A DNA stretch of 64,000 nucleotides from positions 115,281,401 through 115,345,400 of the forward strand of contig NC_089597.1 in NCBI RefSeq assembly GCF_019320115.1, read 5' to 3'. The DNA is from Miscanthus floridulus (Eukaryota; Streptophyta; Magnoliopsida; Poales; Poaceae). Below the pieces are notes generated by a model. It was not told where the DNA came from. It was given only the letters and a program-made list of their open reading frames with translations, and made no database searches. Positions 20,976 to 31,574 of the stretch are shown here, one piece after another. A program made the translations under genes and the position numbers. Within the stretch, counting starts at the first letter, position 1. Each line of letters starts with the position of its first letter.

Positions 20976-23518
20976 TAATACAAATTTTTAAAGCCGACTG
21001 CTTGGATCGACTGTTGGTTTTCACCATTGACTCTGAACTCTGATGGTAATAGAAAAACTATTTGGATATTAGCCAATGGTTGCTTTCTATAGGCCATTTG
21101 CTTGATACGCCACTCTTGAGTTTTACTGGATGCCTGAGCCTGTTCTATCTCTTTATTCCTTAGGCGTTGCACCCTTCTCTTCTAGTTTCTTGTTAAACCT
21201 CCTGGGCACCACTGGCTTTCCTGCCACACATATCTTCTTTCAGTGCCTTCTTCATGATCAGCCCAGTCCTGATCAACGACTCTTTTTCCAAGCTGATCAT
21301 GAACACTTTTATTTTTTAAGCGCCGACCCATGTTATTATGATAATATGCATCTTGAGCATGGATAGACCGACGGTTGGTTTGAGACTGCCTATACTCCCG
21401 ATATTGATTGCTGCATCCTGGACAGTCATGTCTAGTAGGCAACTTCAAACCTTCATTCCAGCAATGTCTAAAGAAAGGACAATTCTAATGTAATTTTGCT
21501 TGTTCCCTTTCACACCTTTCTTGCTTCAATTGATGCTGGTACGCTTGATCTTTTAACCAACTCTGATAATCCTTTTCCTTCTATCGCTGCCATTTATTCA
21601 ATAGAATCCGAGATGTGACACGCAACTTTATCATCTCTGCTCTTAACGTCTTCCCCTGCTCGTATCGGCTCTTTTACTCGGCACGATGTCTCCTAATTTC
21701 TCTATACTCGTCAGCCAATATTTGCATCTTGGGATCGACTGTTCCATCTTCTTTTGATTTGATTGATGTTAGGACCTTGGTTTTTCTTTTGAATAGCCCA
21801 GCATCATCCATGTTTTGATCTCCTGAGAAAGGATTATTATCAACTTTCATTTTCTGAGGCGTATCAAATTTGAGCCTCCCCTGCTAAATAGCTCTCTGTA
21901 TATGCTGCCTGTAGATTCTGCATTCATTAGTGGAATGAGAAGTAGCGTTATGGAACTTGTAGAACTTCTTATTCTTCAACTGATCAGGGGGCAACATGAC
22001 ATGACCATCGGGCAACTTGATCTACCCTTTCTCCAGCAAGAAATCGAAGAGTTTATCTGATTTGGTGACATCAAAGTCATAGCTCTCCTCGACTCCTCTT
22101 CCACAAGGATTTGGCACCATCAATGTCTTCTTGCCCTAATTCTATTCAGCTGCAGCAACCTCTTCTTCTTCATCTTCATAGCCGTCATCGACTGAGTATG
22201 AATCATAAGCTTTGGCTACTGAGGTACTCTTATGGAACCGGGTATCTCTGTGCATACTCTGAAATTGGCTATTAAGCACTGCTACTTGTTGAGCCAATTG
22301 TCCCAAGTTGTCAAATTCTTGTCCCAGTAGCTTTTCTTTCTACATCGGCAGCATTCCTTGAATAGCCAAAGCAGCTAGTTGATCATCGGCCAAGTTTAAG
22401 GAGAAGCACAAGTTCCTAGTCTCTCAAAACCTCTAAAGAAATTTAATGCCCGATTCATTAGTCTTCTGTCTTATGGTTGTTAGATCGGTAATCTTCTTTT
22501 CTCTAGTCCTGGTATAAAAATATGTATGAAACTTCTTCTCCAGGTCAGCCCAATTAGCAATGGAATTGACTGGCAATGATGAAAACCAAGTGAAGGCTGG
22601 CCCTGATAAGGACAGAGAGAAGAAACGAACTCAATGGGCATCTTCAACTGACGCTTCGCCTAATTCTGTAAGATACCGACTGACATGTTCTATCGTGCTT
22701 GTACTATCTTGGCCAGTGAACTGAGCGAATTCTAGGAGCCTATAATTTGTTGGAAGAGCTACCAAATCATACCATTCTGGATATGGGCGTTTGTACGAAA
22801 AGGTTAGCCCTTTTGGCTTTAGACTGAACTGATTCTTCATCATCTCAGTCACCCTCAGCAATAACTCATCAGCTTGTAGATTTGGGTTCCTCTATACCTG
22901 CTGACCCATCTGTGAATTGAAATCCTGTGTGCCTTGATATCCTAGATTTGGCATCATGTGGAGGGTGTTATAATCTATGCCATAGTGATACCCTTATGGA
23001 ATCTCAATCTACTGAGTCCTTTGCTGGCTTGCTGCTTGAAGTCTTTGATTATAGATATAAGGATCTATATCTCTACAGATCCTTTGAACTGACAGTGCTA
23101 TTTTTTGAGTCAACGATGGTATGTGGCCTGATGTGCCAAAATTGATCACCTGGTTATGACTTTGCCTCACCATCTGTTGCACATACTGTACTGGTGGTCC
23201 AAGATGGTACTATGTTTGATCTGCAGTAGTTCCTTGAGTTTGCTCAGATGAACCCTAAACTGTCTAGACATCACCACTACTAGCCGGTGCTGCTTCTTGA
23301 TGGTTGGTACTGACTTGATTGGTCCCCAGGGTTAACAGATCTAGAATGTTGTAATAAGTCGGTCCGCCTTGACCAACTGGAAATCCATGAATCGCCTCTT
23401 TCAAGGCGTTATGGAATACATCCACGAAAGCTTTGTTATGGCTCGACATGGCATCACAAATAGATTTGTCCACAACGTCTTTAAAGAAACACCTGTCTTC
23501 AGCTTCATTTGTGTCCAT
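20976..23518 (-). pseudogene. Element H gag region, protease not found
   Basis: The N-terminus starts at 23518 (MDTNEAEDRCFFKDVVDKSI, HNKAFVDVFHNALKEAIHGF). The gag core is in fragments; 22861-22631 reads FSLKPKGLTFSYKRPYPEWY, TGQDSTSTIEHVSRYLTELG. The C-terminal part (21448-21182) includes RHDCPGCSNQYREYRQSQTN and ends QWCPGGLTRN; 21172-20975 continues RLRNKEIEQAQ and NIQIVFLLPSEFRVNGENQ. In intact relatives a protease with D-S/T-G comes next. Here only a few dozen codons separate it from the RT spacer and I see no such motif. Several stops and shifts are present. Confidence 0.75.
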
Positions 23519-23742
23519 CTGCCCATGTAACAGAACTCTTGGTAGTGGAAATTTCTAAATAATTGTGTTGTCACGTGTTTTGGTGTAGGACAACAAACAT
23601 TTATTCCGAAACTCTTCTATAGCTTTGCTGATGATACCCTTATCCCCATCAGGTAGATCTTCATAATGTAGCATAAGAATGTCATCGTTGTTGTGAACCA
23701 CCATGATGATTGTTGGGTCCCACCGGACGTGCCATAAATGTG
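23519..23742 (-). other. Element H 5' leader
   Basis: Short leader between the 5' LTR and gag. A primer-binding site should abut 23742; the minus strand there reads CACATTTATGGCACG, followed by TCCGGTGGGACCC. I cannot assign a tRNA with confidence. Confidence 0.5.
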
Positions 23743-25543
23743 TGTCGACACAGAATTTTTGTCCCGTGCCGAGGACACACGCAGCAAGCTAGAAGGGTCT
23801 GCTCGATGGAGCAGATCCGCCTAGCTTCAGCGCAGGGGTGGTCGATCCTACAAGATCCTCCCAAGACGTGTCAGTCAATTTGACCTTGCAATTGACAAGA
23901 AGAGAAAGTTCATCAATAATTAAGGGCAGAACTTACCGGTGTTGCTAGACAGTTCTGAATGTGCGGCTATGAGAGCCGATATGAAAGGAGATCGACTAAA
24001 TAGTCGATTCTAGTATATTCATGAGAATAAATCAATTAGAGCTCATGGGGTTGTGTAAGAAGAATCAGTTATCATTCAGGATAAATATCATTAATCGAAC
24101 AGATATTAATCAATGGCAATAAGATGTCAACAATGATCGGTTTGTGCTGAGCTAATGATTATAATTAACCGAACCCCTTTTATATAAAGAAATAATTCAA
24201 CACCACTTAACCGTTTAATAAAGATAAATCTAATGAACATGTTAGATCTCATCTATCATCATGACCAGTGGGGCATGAGGTAGAATCTTGCATGCCGTAG
24301 AAATAACAATAGACTCGATGATCCTAACTCATTACTAATATCAGTGGGGCATGAGGCAGAATCATGCAGGCCGTAATACAGTAATAAGATCATGGGGCTA
24401 ACATATCTTTCAACCTATCTTTACTTCAATGGTCTCGTGATGCGAACTGTTCGTGAAAGCGCTCGATATCGGCTAAAACAGCTGATTTAGGCATAACGCA
24501 CAGTTAAAGTCATGCCTTACTAGGAATAGATCTACTAAATATCGATCTTCACTCTATGGTGCTAACAGTGGGGTGTGAGGCAGAATCACATAGGCTGTGA
24601 TAACAGGCAGTAGAATGGTTCTCTCTAGCTAATAGATCTACTCAAGATGCAATATGCCTTAACCGCACGTTATACACGATCAAAATTGATGTAAAATAGC
24701 TGATAAGACATAACTCATCGTTTAAGGTGTAGATTGAATCAATTTTAGGTTAGCAAACGATGGGTCAAATAAGATATAAGGCCAATCTAAATCAAACTCA
24801 ATCGGGCAGAATGATATTGTTGTAATTAGAGAAATAATGAAAGCAATAAGTAATATCGGTAACTTAATAAATCTACCAAAGACTGTCATTCTAAGGTAGA
24901 GCCGATGACTTGACCTTAATCTAATTCAAGCAGTGGGGTGTGAGGCAGAATCACACAGGCCATACTTGAATTAAATAAGAGTCGATAACTAGCTATTACC
25001 AGAGCCGTAGTGGGGGTCGATCGGATCGATCCAGCCATACGAACAGAGGTATAAACCATGATGGTACTTACAGACAAGCAGTGGAGGTCAACTGGATCGA
25101 TGTAGCCGTACTCGCTGAAGAACTCACCGAGATCTACTCTACTCCTACTCCTAAGGGGTGGCTGGAGGCAAAAAAGTAATTGACTTGTATTTGGATTGAT
25201 TGATTCCTCCTTACAATAGCTGGGGTTTGGTATTTATACCCGGGCCCTATGCATGACTCCTATCTAAGCATGACTTATTATAATTTTTGACCCTAGAGAA
25301 AACATTTCTAATTTAAGATAATTTGGACTCTAATCTTTCTCTTTTTATAGAGTCCAGCATGCTTTGTCCTGGCACCGAACGTAGCCTCTGTTGTTATCTG
25401 CTGGCGCTATCTGTGGAAAGCTGATTCCATTTTCTGCATCTAAATCAGCTGGTCCCGATCTACACATAATTGATTTCTTGGTGACATGATCTTGGGAGCT
25501 TTTGGATCCCTATAACATCTTCTTTCAAATTTTGGTATAAACA
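23743..25543 (-). repeat. 5' LTR of element H
   Basis: 1,801 bp from TGTCGACACAG (23743) to TATAAACA (25543), aligning with 14019-15739. It is 80 bp longer, mainly because one extra copy of the CAGTGGGG-type motif and its spacer lies near 24284-24365. Copies of the motif are at about 24266, 24341, 24567, 24932 and 25009. Confidence 0.92.
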
Positions 25544-25548
25544 TATGG

Positions 25549-26635
25549 CTTGAAGCAAGCACCTAGAGCATAGTATGAGAGATTGAGGGACTTCCAACTC
25601 TATAAAGGGTTTATGATGGGCAAGGTTGATACCACTCTTTTCATCCAGAAGATTGGAAAAGATTTACTTGTGTTGCAAATCTATGTTGATGACATTATAT
25701 TTGGATCAACCAATCAAGACTTTTGTTATGAGTTTGGAAAGATGATGGCTAATGAGTTTTTGATGTCCATGATTGGAGAGTTAAGTTACTTCCTTGGTCT
25801 TCAAATCAAGCAATTGATGAATGGTATATTTGTGAGTCAAGGCTAGTATATCAAGGACATGATCAAGAAGTTTGGCATGAATGATAGTAAAGCCATTAGT
25901 ACATCTATGGGAACAAATATAAACTTGGATAGTGATGCAAGTGAAAATATGGTGGATCAAAAATTGTATCGGTCCATGATTGGAAGCCTACTCTATGTGA
26001 CCGCATCAAGGCCGGATGTCATGTTTAGTGTATGCATGTGTGCAAGATTTCAAGCCTCACCAAGAGAAAGTCATTTAAAGGCTACAAAGAGAATATTGAG
26101 GTACTTGAAGCATACACAAAATGTTGCTTTGTGGTATCCCAAAGGAGCAAAGTTTGAACTAGTTGGTTACTCCAACCTGGATTATACGGGATGCAAGGTT
26201 GAAAGGAAGAACACCTCGGGCATATGTCAATTATTGGAAAGATCACTTGTTTCATGGTCATCAAAGAAGCAAAATAGTGTTGCATTATGAACCGCTAAAG
26301 CTGAATACATATCCGCCGATAGTTGTTGTGCATAAGTACTTTGGATGAAGGCCACTTTGAGTGACTTTGGAATCAAGTTCAAGAAAGTGCCATTACTATG
26401 TGACAATAAGAGTGCAATCAAGTTGACCAACAATTCAGTTCAACATGCAAGAACAAAGCACATTGATGTCCGCCACCATTTCATAAGAGATCACCAACAA
26501 AAATGGGACATTTGTATTGAGAGTGTAGACATCGAAGATCAATTTGCCAATATATTCACCAAGCCATTGGATGAGAAAAGGTTTTGCAAGCTAAGGAATG
26601 AATTGAACATATTGGTTTTCTCAAATATGTGTTGA
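25549..26635 (+). pseudogene. Element C reverse transcriptase C-terminal half and RNase H
   Basis: The RT interrupted at 14018 resumes with LKQAPRA, a TAG at 25571 where Trp is expected, then YERLRDFQLYKGF and the catalytic LQIYVDDIIFGSTNQDF, ELSYFLGLQIKQ. A TAG at 25844 replaces Gln before YIKDMIKKFGM. RNase H follows: YRSMIGSLLYVTASRPDVMF, SHLKATKRILRYLKHTQNVA, SLVSWSSKKQNSVAL, a stop, then AKAEYISADSCCA and VPLLCDNKSAIKLTNNSVQH, KHIDVRHHFIRDH. The final codons are FCKLRNELNILVFSNMC with TGA at 26633. The YVDD catalytic motif is intact. Confidence 0.92.
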
Positions 26636-27785
26636 TGCACCCCCACTTATATGACATGCCTCTCCTTCGAGCAATCAAAGGTAAAAGTTGATTGGCATGG
26701 CATACATCCTTGCTAAGGACATGTTTAGTGCATCTAGTCATCTTCCACATTTAATAGGCATATTCATGAAAATCAAATGAATTTGATGATTGTATGGTAC
26801 CACTATTGCTCCTATGCTTATTTTGATCTAGTGGTAGCATATGACATGTTTGTGGGCTTGTAAACCTAGTGTTTAATCTAGAAAATGAGCTCTATGTGTT
26901 TAACTCAACATGGTACAAGATAACCCTTATTTGGAGGTGTGAAGAAGCTTGTCCTTTGATCAAACCGAGTTCAATATCTTTGGCAAATGATCTAGATTAG
27001 ACCAAATTTACGAAATTGATCCTCACCCCATTGATTGACATTGGTAATCTCAACCTATCTACTTTTTGAACTTTTGTGGTCATTGATGACAAAGGGGGAG
27101 AAAAAACAAAGATATTAGTAATATAATAAAAACAAAGATATTAGTAATATTAGTACATGGGGAGAAAAACAAAGATATTAGTGTACTAAGATAATGAAAA
27201 AGAAAAACTTAAAAAAGGGGGAGAGATATGACAAAAGAAAAGGGATCAATTAAAATTTTGAGCACACAAGTAGGGGGAGCAAGCTCATGAACTTGTATGG
27301 TGTATTTGAATGTGCATTTCATATGTTTGCTTGTATGGCACAAGTTTTAAATTTCAAATATCCATGCTTGTGTGGTGTATGCTAGTTGTAGGTTTGAATG
27401 ATGAAATGAAAAACTAGCATGCACAAGTTTATCTAGTGATTTCATTTCTAAGTGTTTCCAAGTTGTATCGAGCTAACCATGGTGCTAAGGATGGTATAAT
27501 GGTGCACTCCGATTGGTATCACACTTCAAAGGTCCATCTTTTATACCTTAGCATTATTTGGTAGAAATTGTCTCCTATATTTCCTATCTTAGCATATGTG
27601 CAAGCTACAATCCAAACTCTTAGCACATATGTAGAGGGAGTAATTGCTACCATTTGGGATTCATGAAACTTGTCCATATTCTTTTATACATGGTAAATAT
27701 GCTTAGACAAGCAACATGGATTCAATTAATTTTCAATTCATATCTTTGTGTAAGGGTTGTCATCAATTACTAAAAAGGGGGAGAT
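26636..27785 (+). other. Element C 3' untranslated region with repeated polypurine tracts
   Basis: No coding potential. Purine tracts of the GGGGGAG or GGGGAG type occur near 27092, 27158, 27216, 27272 and 27774, the last abutting the 3' LTR. Repeated PPT-like tracts upstream of the 3' LTR are a known Sirevirus trait. Confidence 0.75.
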
Positions 27786-28000
27786 TGAAAGCTCTAGTTT
27801 GGTTTTGGTGAATTGATGAAACCCTAAGTGCTAACCTAGTTTATCAAGTGGTCATGAGAAAGGTAGCACATTCCAAGTGATGAAGCAAATGAAGACCATG
27901 ACATGATGATGGTGATGCCATGGTGATGATCAAGTGCTTGGACTTGAAAAGAAGAAAGAGAAAAACAAAAGGCTCAAGACAAAGGTATAAATGGTAGGAG
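27786..28000 (+). repeat. 3' LTR of element C, 5' end (cut by gap)
   Basis: It starts TGAAAGCTCTAG immediately after the last purine tract. The inverted match to the CTTTCA terminus at 10807 confirms the LTR ends. The remainder is lost in the assembly gap, and the expected 3' terminus is not seen on the far side. Confidence 0.8.
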
Positions 28001-28100
28001 NNNNNNNNNNNNNNNNNNNNNNNNNNNNNNNNNNNNNNNNNNNNNNNNNNNNNNNNNNNNNNNNNNNNNNNNNNNNNNNNNNNNNNNNNNNNNNNNNNNN
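28001..28100. other. Assembly gap of 100 N
   Basis: Exactly 100 Ns, the conventional placeholder for a gap of unknown size. The flanks need not be adjacent in the genome. Confidence 0.98.
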
Positions 28101-28395
28101 TACTTGCACCGCTCCCCATTTTGTAGGCATCACTTCGAGTTAGCTTCTCTGCTTGCAATGTGAGGAGCGAAGCCAAAATCTTCTCTTTCTTCTCTTGGCA
28201 TCACTCGAGTGCAACGCTGCGGAAGGCCTTAGACCATTGTCCGTGATTTTGGTCATTGAATGACAATATACTTATTGAGACTAAAATGTCACACATATGT
28301 CATCCCAAGTGACATGGTACACTACAGATGATTAGTGATCACCCCAATTGACATGGTGCATTCGAGATAAAGAAGCCTCAGCAAGTATTGCTATA
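28101..28395. other. Unassigned sequence right of gap
   Basis: No gene seen. The stretch near 28245-28320 has a phrase (GATTTTGGTCATTGAATGAC) that resembles the inside of Sirevirus-like LTR starts, but no LTR boundary can be fixed. Confidence 0.35.
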
Positions 28396-28397
28396 TA

Positions 28398-28618
28398 CTC
28401 CCTCCGTCACAAATTAACTGTGTTTTGAGTTTCTGTACCACAAGTTTGACTCAATTTGTAAAAAATATGTGTAATATTTGTATCTCCAAATAAATATGTT
28501 AAAAAACTAGATTTAAAGATCTTTCCGATGATACTAATTATGCACCATAAATATTAATATATTTAGTCAAAATTGTTTCTCGAGAAGCGAAAACGATAAT
28601 TATTTTGGGAGGGAGGAG
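28398..28618. mobile_element. Stowaway-type MITE
   Basis: 221 bp beginning CTCCCTCCGTCAC and ending GGGAGGGAGGAG, flanked by TA on both sides (28396-28397 and 28619-28620). AT-rich interior without ORF. CTCCCTCCGT termini and a TA target duplication define Stowaway (Tc1/mariner-related) MITEs of grasses. Confidence 0.88.
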
Positions 28619-28654
28619 TAAGTTATTACTATTGAAATAGTAGATTCTTAGCGC

Positions 28655-28890
28655 GCTCTCTCTCTCCTCAAGGCGTTCGAGATGCTCGACGAAATGGCGA
28701 CCTTGGGCTGCGCCCTCGACGAGGGGACGTACGATCTCGCGGTGCCTGCGCTGCGCTAGCGCGCGCCGGGAGGATCGACGTCGCTCACTCGCTCTCGAGA
28801 TGTTCGATGAATTTTAGCAAAGGGTGGGAACTGGGAGAGCACCGGTGGGCGTGTATTCGGTGATGGTGGACATGCTGGCTCCGGGCTCCC
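28655..28890 (+). pseudogene. PPR-gene fragment
   Basis: The plus strand reads AFEMLDEMATLGCALDEGTY followed by DLAVPALR and a stop. After a shift it reads AGRIDVAHSL, LEMFDEF and APVGVYSVMVDMLA. These phrases match the helix-turn-helix wording of pentatricopeptide repeats (EM..G...D..TY), RNA-binding modules of plant organelle proteins. Only about two repeats are left, broken by a stop and a frameshift. It may be a remnant of a gene or a captured fragment just upstream of the VMA21-like gene. Confidence 0.5.
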
Positions 28891-28949
28891 GGCTCCGGGC
28901 TCCGGCCACCAAGCACACTCCACTCGCCGCCCGGAAGTAGTACTTCCGG

Positions 28950-29302
28950 GATTCGAGCCGTTGCTGCCCTCAGCTCACCTCTGCTGGGCCAGTTCGTCGA
29001 GCGGAGACCCAGTTGGAAATCGAACTGACTGCATCTTTTTGTTGGTAAGAAATCCTCCAGCCTGTTTCGCGAGATCCCCTCTCTGCCGCGAATGAGCTAG
29101 TCCAAATCTTTCTGGGTGAGATGTACTCGGCTCCAATCCATCCATACACTTTACTGAGTTGTTGCTTGCTTTATGTCTGCGCGCGTGCGTGCGCGCGTGC
29201 GTGCGCTAAAAGCAGTGTACTCTCTGTTTTTTGTGCTCTGACTGAACTGCTCATATCTGTAGGTTGATTTCAGCATCCCCCATCAATCAGGAGAAGCGAG
29301 CG
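28950..29302 (+). promoter_or_regulatory. Probable 5' UTR with intron of the VMA21-like gene
   Basis: A GTAAG donor at 29045 (TTGTTG|GTAAGAAATC) and an acceptor at about 29262 (ATCTGTAG|GTTGATTT) would remove about 217 bp, joining a non-coding first exon to the exon that carries the ATG. The intron contains a GC/GT-alternating tract near 29177-29207. UTR introns of this kind are common in plant genes; the proposal rests on splice motifs only. Confidence 0.45.
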
Positions 29303-29662
29303 ATGTCAGGAGCGATCACAAAGTTTGCGGTTACATCCATGGTGATGTGGATGGCCCCCGTCGTGATCATGTATGGGTTCTACTACCAGGTGTTTCCAGG
29401 TTCGGCTGCTGTTCCTGTTCAGTGTACTCCATTTACTATGTTCAGATAATGGAGTAAAATGATAAATTTTATGTATTTGGTAATAATGATAAAATTTTTC
29501 AGGAGTGAGTCAGATGTCATCCTGGCCGTCATAGCAGTTAATCTGGTGATCGGCTATTACATATTCATGGCGATGAAGGAGACTCCACACCGTATTAACC
29601 AGCCAACAACGTCCTCTCAAGTGAGTGATGATGATTCCAGAGGGAAGGGAAAGGTTGAGTAA
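29303..29662 (+). CDS. VMA21: VMA21-like V-ATPase assembly factor
   Basis: VMA21 is a small two-helix ER membrane protein that helps assemble the Vo sector of the vacuolar proton pump. Exon 1 (29303-29399) encodes MSGAITKFAVTSMVMWMAPV then VIMYGFYYQVFP, the first membrane helix. An intron starts GTTCGG at 29400. The second helix is in LAVIAVNLVIGYYIFMAMKE, and the C-terminus runs INQPTTSSQVSDDD to KVE with TAA at 29660. Acceptor choice is uncertain. The strong site (TTTTTCAG, exon from 29503) gives GVSQMSS, which looks like the family, but then goes out of frame. A second AG (exon from 29514) keeps the frame but loses the luminal loop. The copy may carry a small deletion and be a pseudogene. 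An upstream in-frame ATG at 29264 lies at the UTR acceptor and is less likely. Confidence 0.7.
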
Positions 29663-30143
29663 GCTGTAGCATGCTGGCTTGGGTCTTGTGTATGTTAAGT
29701 GCAATGTTATTTAGGAGGAATAGAATAGTTATGCTACACCATCAAGACCGAGCCTTTTTTGAATTTCATGGCTTTGCTGCAGATCTTGACAATCATGGTT
29801 ATGGAGCAATATGGAGTTGAACATTTTGTACCAAATCGATTTGGAAACTGTGTTCAATGTTATTTTAGTTAGGATGGATGCTCATCAGAACAACCGCTGG
29901 TGTATTTAGCTCCTTTTTGGTTATATATATTTGGTTTGACTCTATTTGAGCTTGTGCCTTGAACACGCATAGCTTGCTGGGTGATATTTGTAATGTTTGC
30001 TTTGGTCCAACTCGTTATTGGTGGTTGATTGGTTCTTATTCCATAACTCAAACACGGGCGCCCTCCATCAAATCAACCTGCTCCTGAAATTCATCTAACA
30101 CTTATGACGCACATTCAAGATCAATCCAACCAACCTTCACTCC
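29663..30143. other. 3' flank of VMA21-like gene
   Basis: No gene seen. Probably 3' UTR followed by intergenic sequence. Confidence 0.4.
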
Positions 30144-31212
30144 ATGGACGTTCATCAATTCAAAATGCCAAACAGCCTAAAAAAAGAAATAAAAACAATA
30201 AAAGAAAAACAACCAGACGTATATTACTTCGCAGCCGCTCATCAATGTCGGAGTCAGCTTGCTCCCCATGACACAGTTGCTGTTGCCCAGAATGCAGTGC
30301 AAGCCCATTTTGCTGATGTGGAGAAAGAGGCTGAAGCACAGAATGTGTTGAATGGCATTGAGAGCCAAGGCTTTGAAAGTGAGATCATGTCCAATACTGC
30401 TACTGGAAAGTTCGCTGTGCTTGATGCTGTGAAGGGCCCTTTTCCTACTCTGAGATCTGTCATTGTTGGCCCATCTACAGCCTCTGATCCACTAGTGACA
30501 GTGGTTCTATCTATTATCAGAAAGGTACTAAATTTCATTACCTCTAATCCATCTTCCAATTTCTTAAGATTCCTGAGCTTATTACATATTAATCATAACA
30601 CTCTTATCCCTTCATATTTCAATGATCAACACCTTCTGATTCACTTGGCCCTAATTTTACATCCTCAGATTGGTGGTGCTGATGCTCTGAAAAAAATTTG
30701 GGCTTGACTATCTGGAAGATGATGAGAATGAGGTGGATGTTGTTTGATGAATTTTGATGGTAACACTGATCTTGGTGGCATGGTAGATGAAGTTCTTGGT
30801 GACAATGCTGATGAAATAGTTGAAGACATTGTTGAAGATGTTCCTGAAGGCAATGCTGGTTCTAAGGTGGATGTAGAAAGTTCTGGATGCACCACCTCCT
30901 GTCTTCCAGACCCCAAGGAAGAAGAGGACAGTCAGAGTGAAGGAGAAGCTCGATGACAGTTTCTTGGGGCGCAGCAGGAGAATCTCCAACAAACTCTAAG
31001 GTTTCAAGGATGCTGAAAGTGCCAAGAAAGCCAAGGAACCTGCTGCAAATAAAGATGAGCCTGTCCCGCTGGCCATGGTGCCCCCTCCTGGTTGCAAGAT
31101 TGCCCCTCACCTTCCAAAGGAAATCCTCAGAGGCATTGGTGAAGGTTTTCTCCAGATTCAGTCTGAGACTGTCTCCGCTGGTCTGCTGGAAAAGGATGAC
31201 CTAGATGAATAG
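30144..31212 (+). pseudogene. LINE ORF1-like region
   Basis: Fragments in several frames. 30144-30707 includes VAVAQNAVQAHFADVEKEAE and GKFAVLDAVKGPFPTLRSVI. 30744-30956 is acidic (DEVLGDNADEIVEDIVEDVP). Past a frame change comes TPRKKRTVRVKEKLDDSFLG, SRRISNKL, GFKDAESAKKAKEPAANKDE and finally HLPKEILRGIGEGFLQIQSE with TAG at about 31210. The basic RRS-R motif and following acidic/helical tail resemble the C-termini of plant LINE first ORFs, which bind the element RNA. I see no CCHC knuckle, so the assignment is tentative. Confidence 0.5.
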
Positions 31213-31574
31213 AAGCCTCAGATGTTTTCCGGGTGCACTAGTCCCATGTGTAGTGCACTTTTCTTTTGTTAGTCACTTGAGCTCTCTGATCCAGTGCCTG
31301 TACTGGACTAATAAGCCTATCAATGCTGTAATCTTTTTGGAGCTCTGAACATGTGTTTTGCCTACTCTGTTGGTGTGGACTTTTTATCCAATTTCCTATT
31401 TTACCTATCTGTGCATAATCTTCTGTATTAAGTTTATTCCCTGCCATCTTTGGTTCAGATTATGCCTTTTTATTATCTCTGTCATTCTTGTGACACAGTT
31501 GGCCCTTGGTGGCTCAAACTTCTCATTACCTCTGACTGTGGTTCCCATGAATAACTACTATAACAATCTAGTAA

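Larger units (their letters stand above)
14019..25543 (-). mobile_element. Element H: Tat-clade Ty3/gypsy retrotransposon, full length (11,525 bp)
   Basis: Both LTRs and the target duplication TATGG (14014-14018, 25544-25548) are visible, and the element splits the RT of element C. On the minus strand the order is 5' LTR (25543-23743), gag (about 23518-21182), a short stretch where protease would be expected, RT (20975-20067), RNase H, a second archaeal-type RNase H (19436-19154), integrase (about 19024-17760), a non-coding region carrying an antisense gene, a polypurine tract and the 3' LTR (15739-14019). A second RNase H between the first and the integrase is characteristic of the Tat lineage. 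Stops and frameshifts show decay. The two LTRs are clearly similar but not identical, so the insertion is not recent. Confidence 0.92.
10774..28000 (+). mobile_element. Element C: Sirevirus-like Ty1/copia retrotransposon, split by A and H
   Basis: The order on the plus strand is 5' LTR stub (10774-10807), PBS (10810), gag with two zinc knuckles (10865-12903), protease (about 12940), integrase remnant, RT N-part to 14018, element H inserted (14019-25548 including one TSD), RT C-part and RNase H (25549-26635), a 1.1-kb 3' UTR with several polypurine-like tracts, and a 3' LTR from 27786 into the gap. Protease-integrase-RT is the Ty1/copia order. LTR ends TGAAAG...CTTTCA, a large lysine/aspartate-rich gag and repeated GGGGGAGA tracts fit Sireviruses. 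Many stops and a large integrase deletion show that it is dead. Confidence 0.85.

Noticed and set aside
28640..28660. CT-rich tract as a core promoter of a PPR gene
   Set aside because: The PPR fragment has a stop and a frameshift within two repeats and no start codon context; no live gene to drive.
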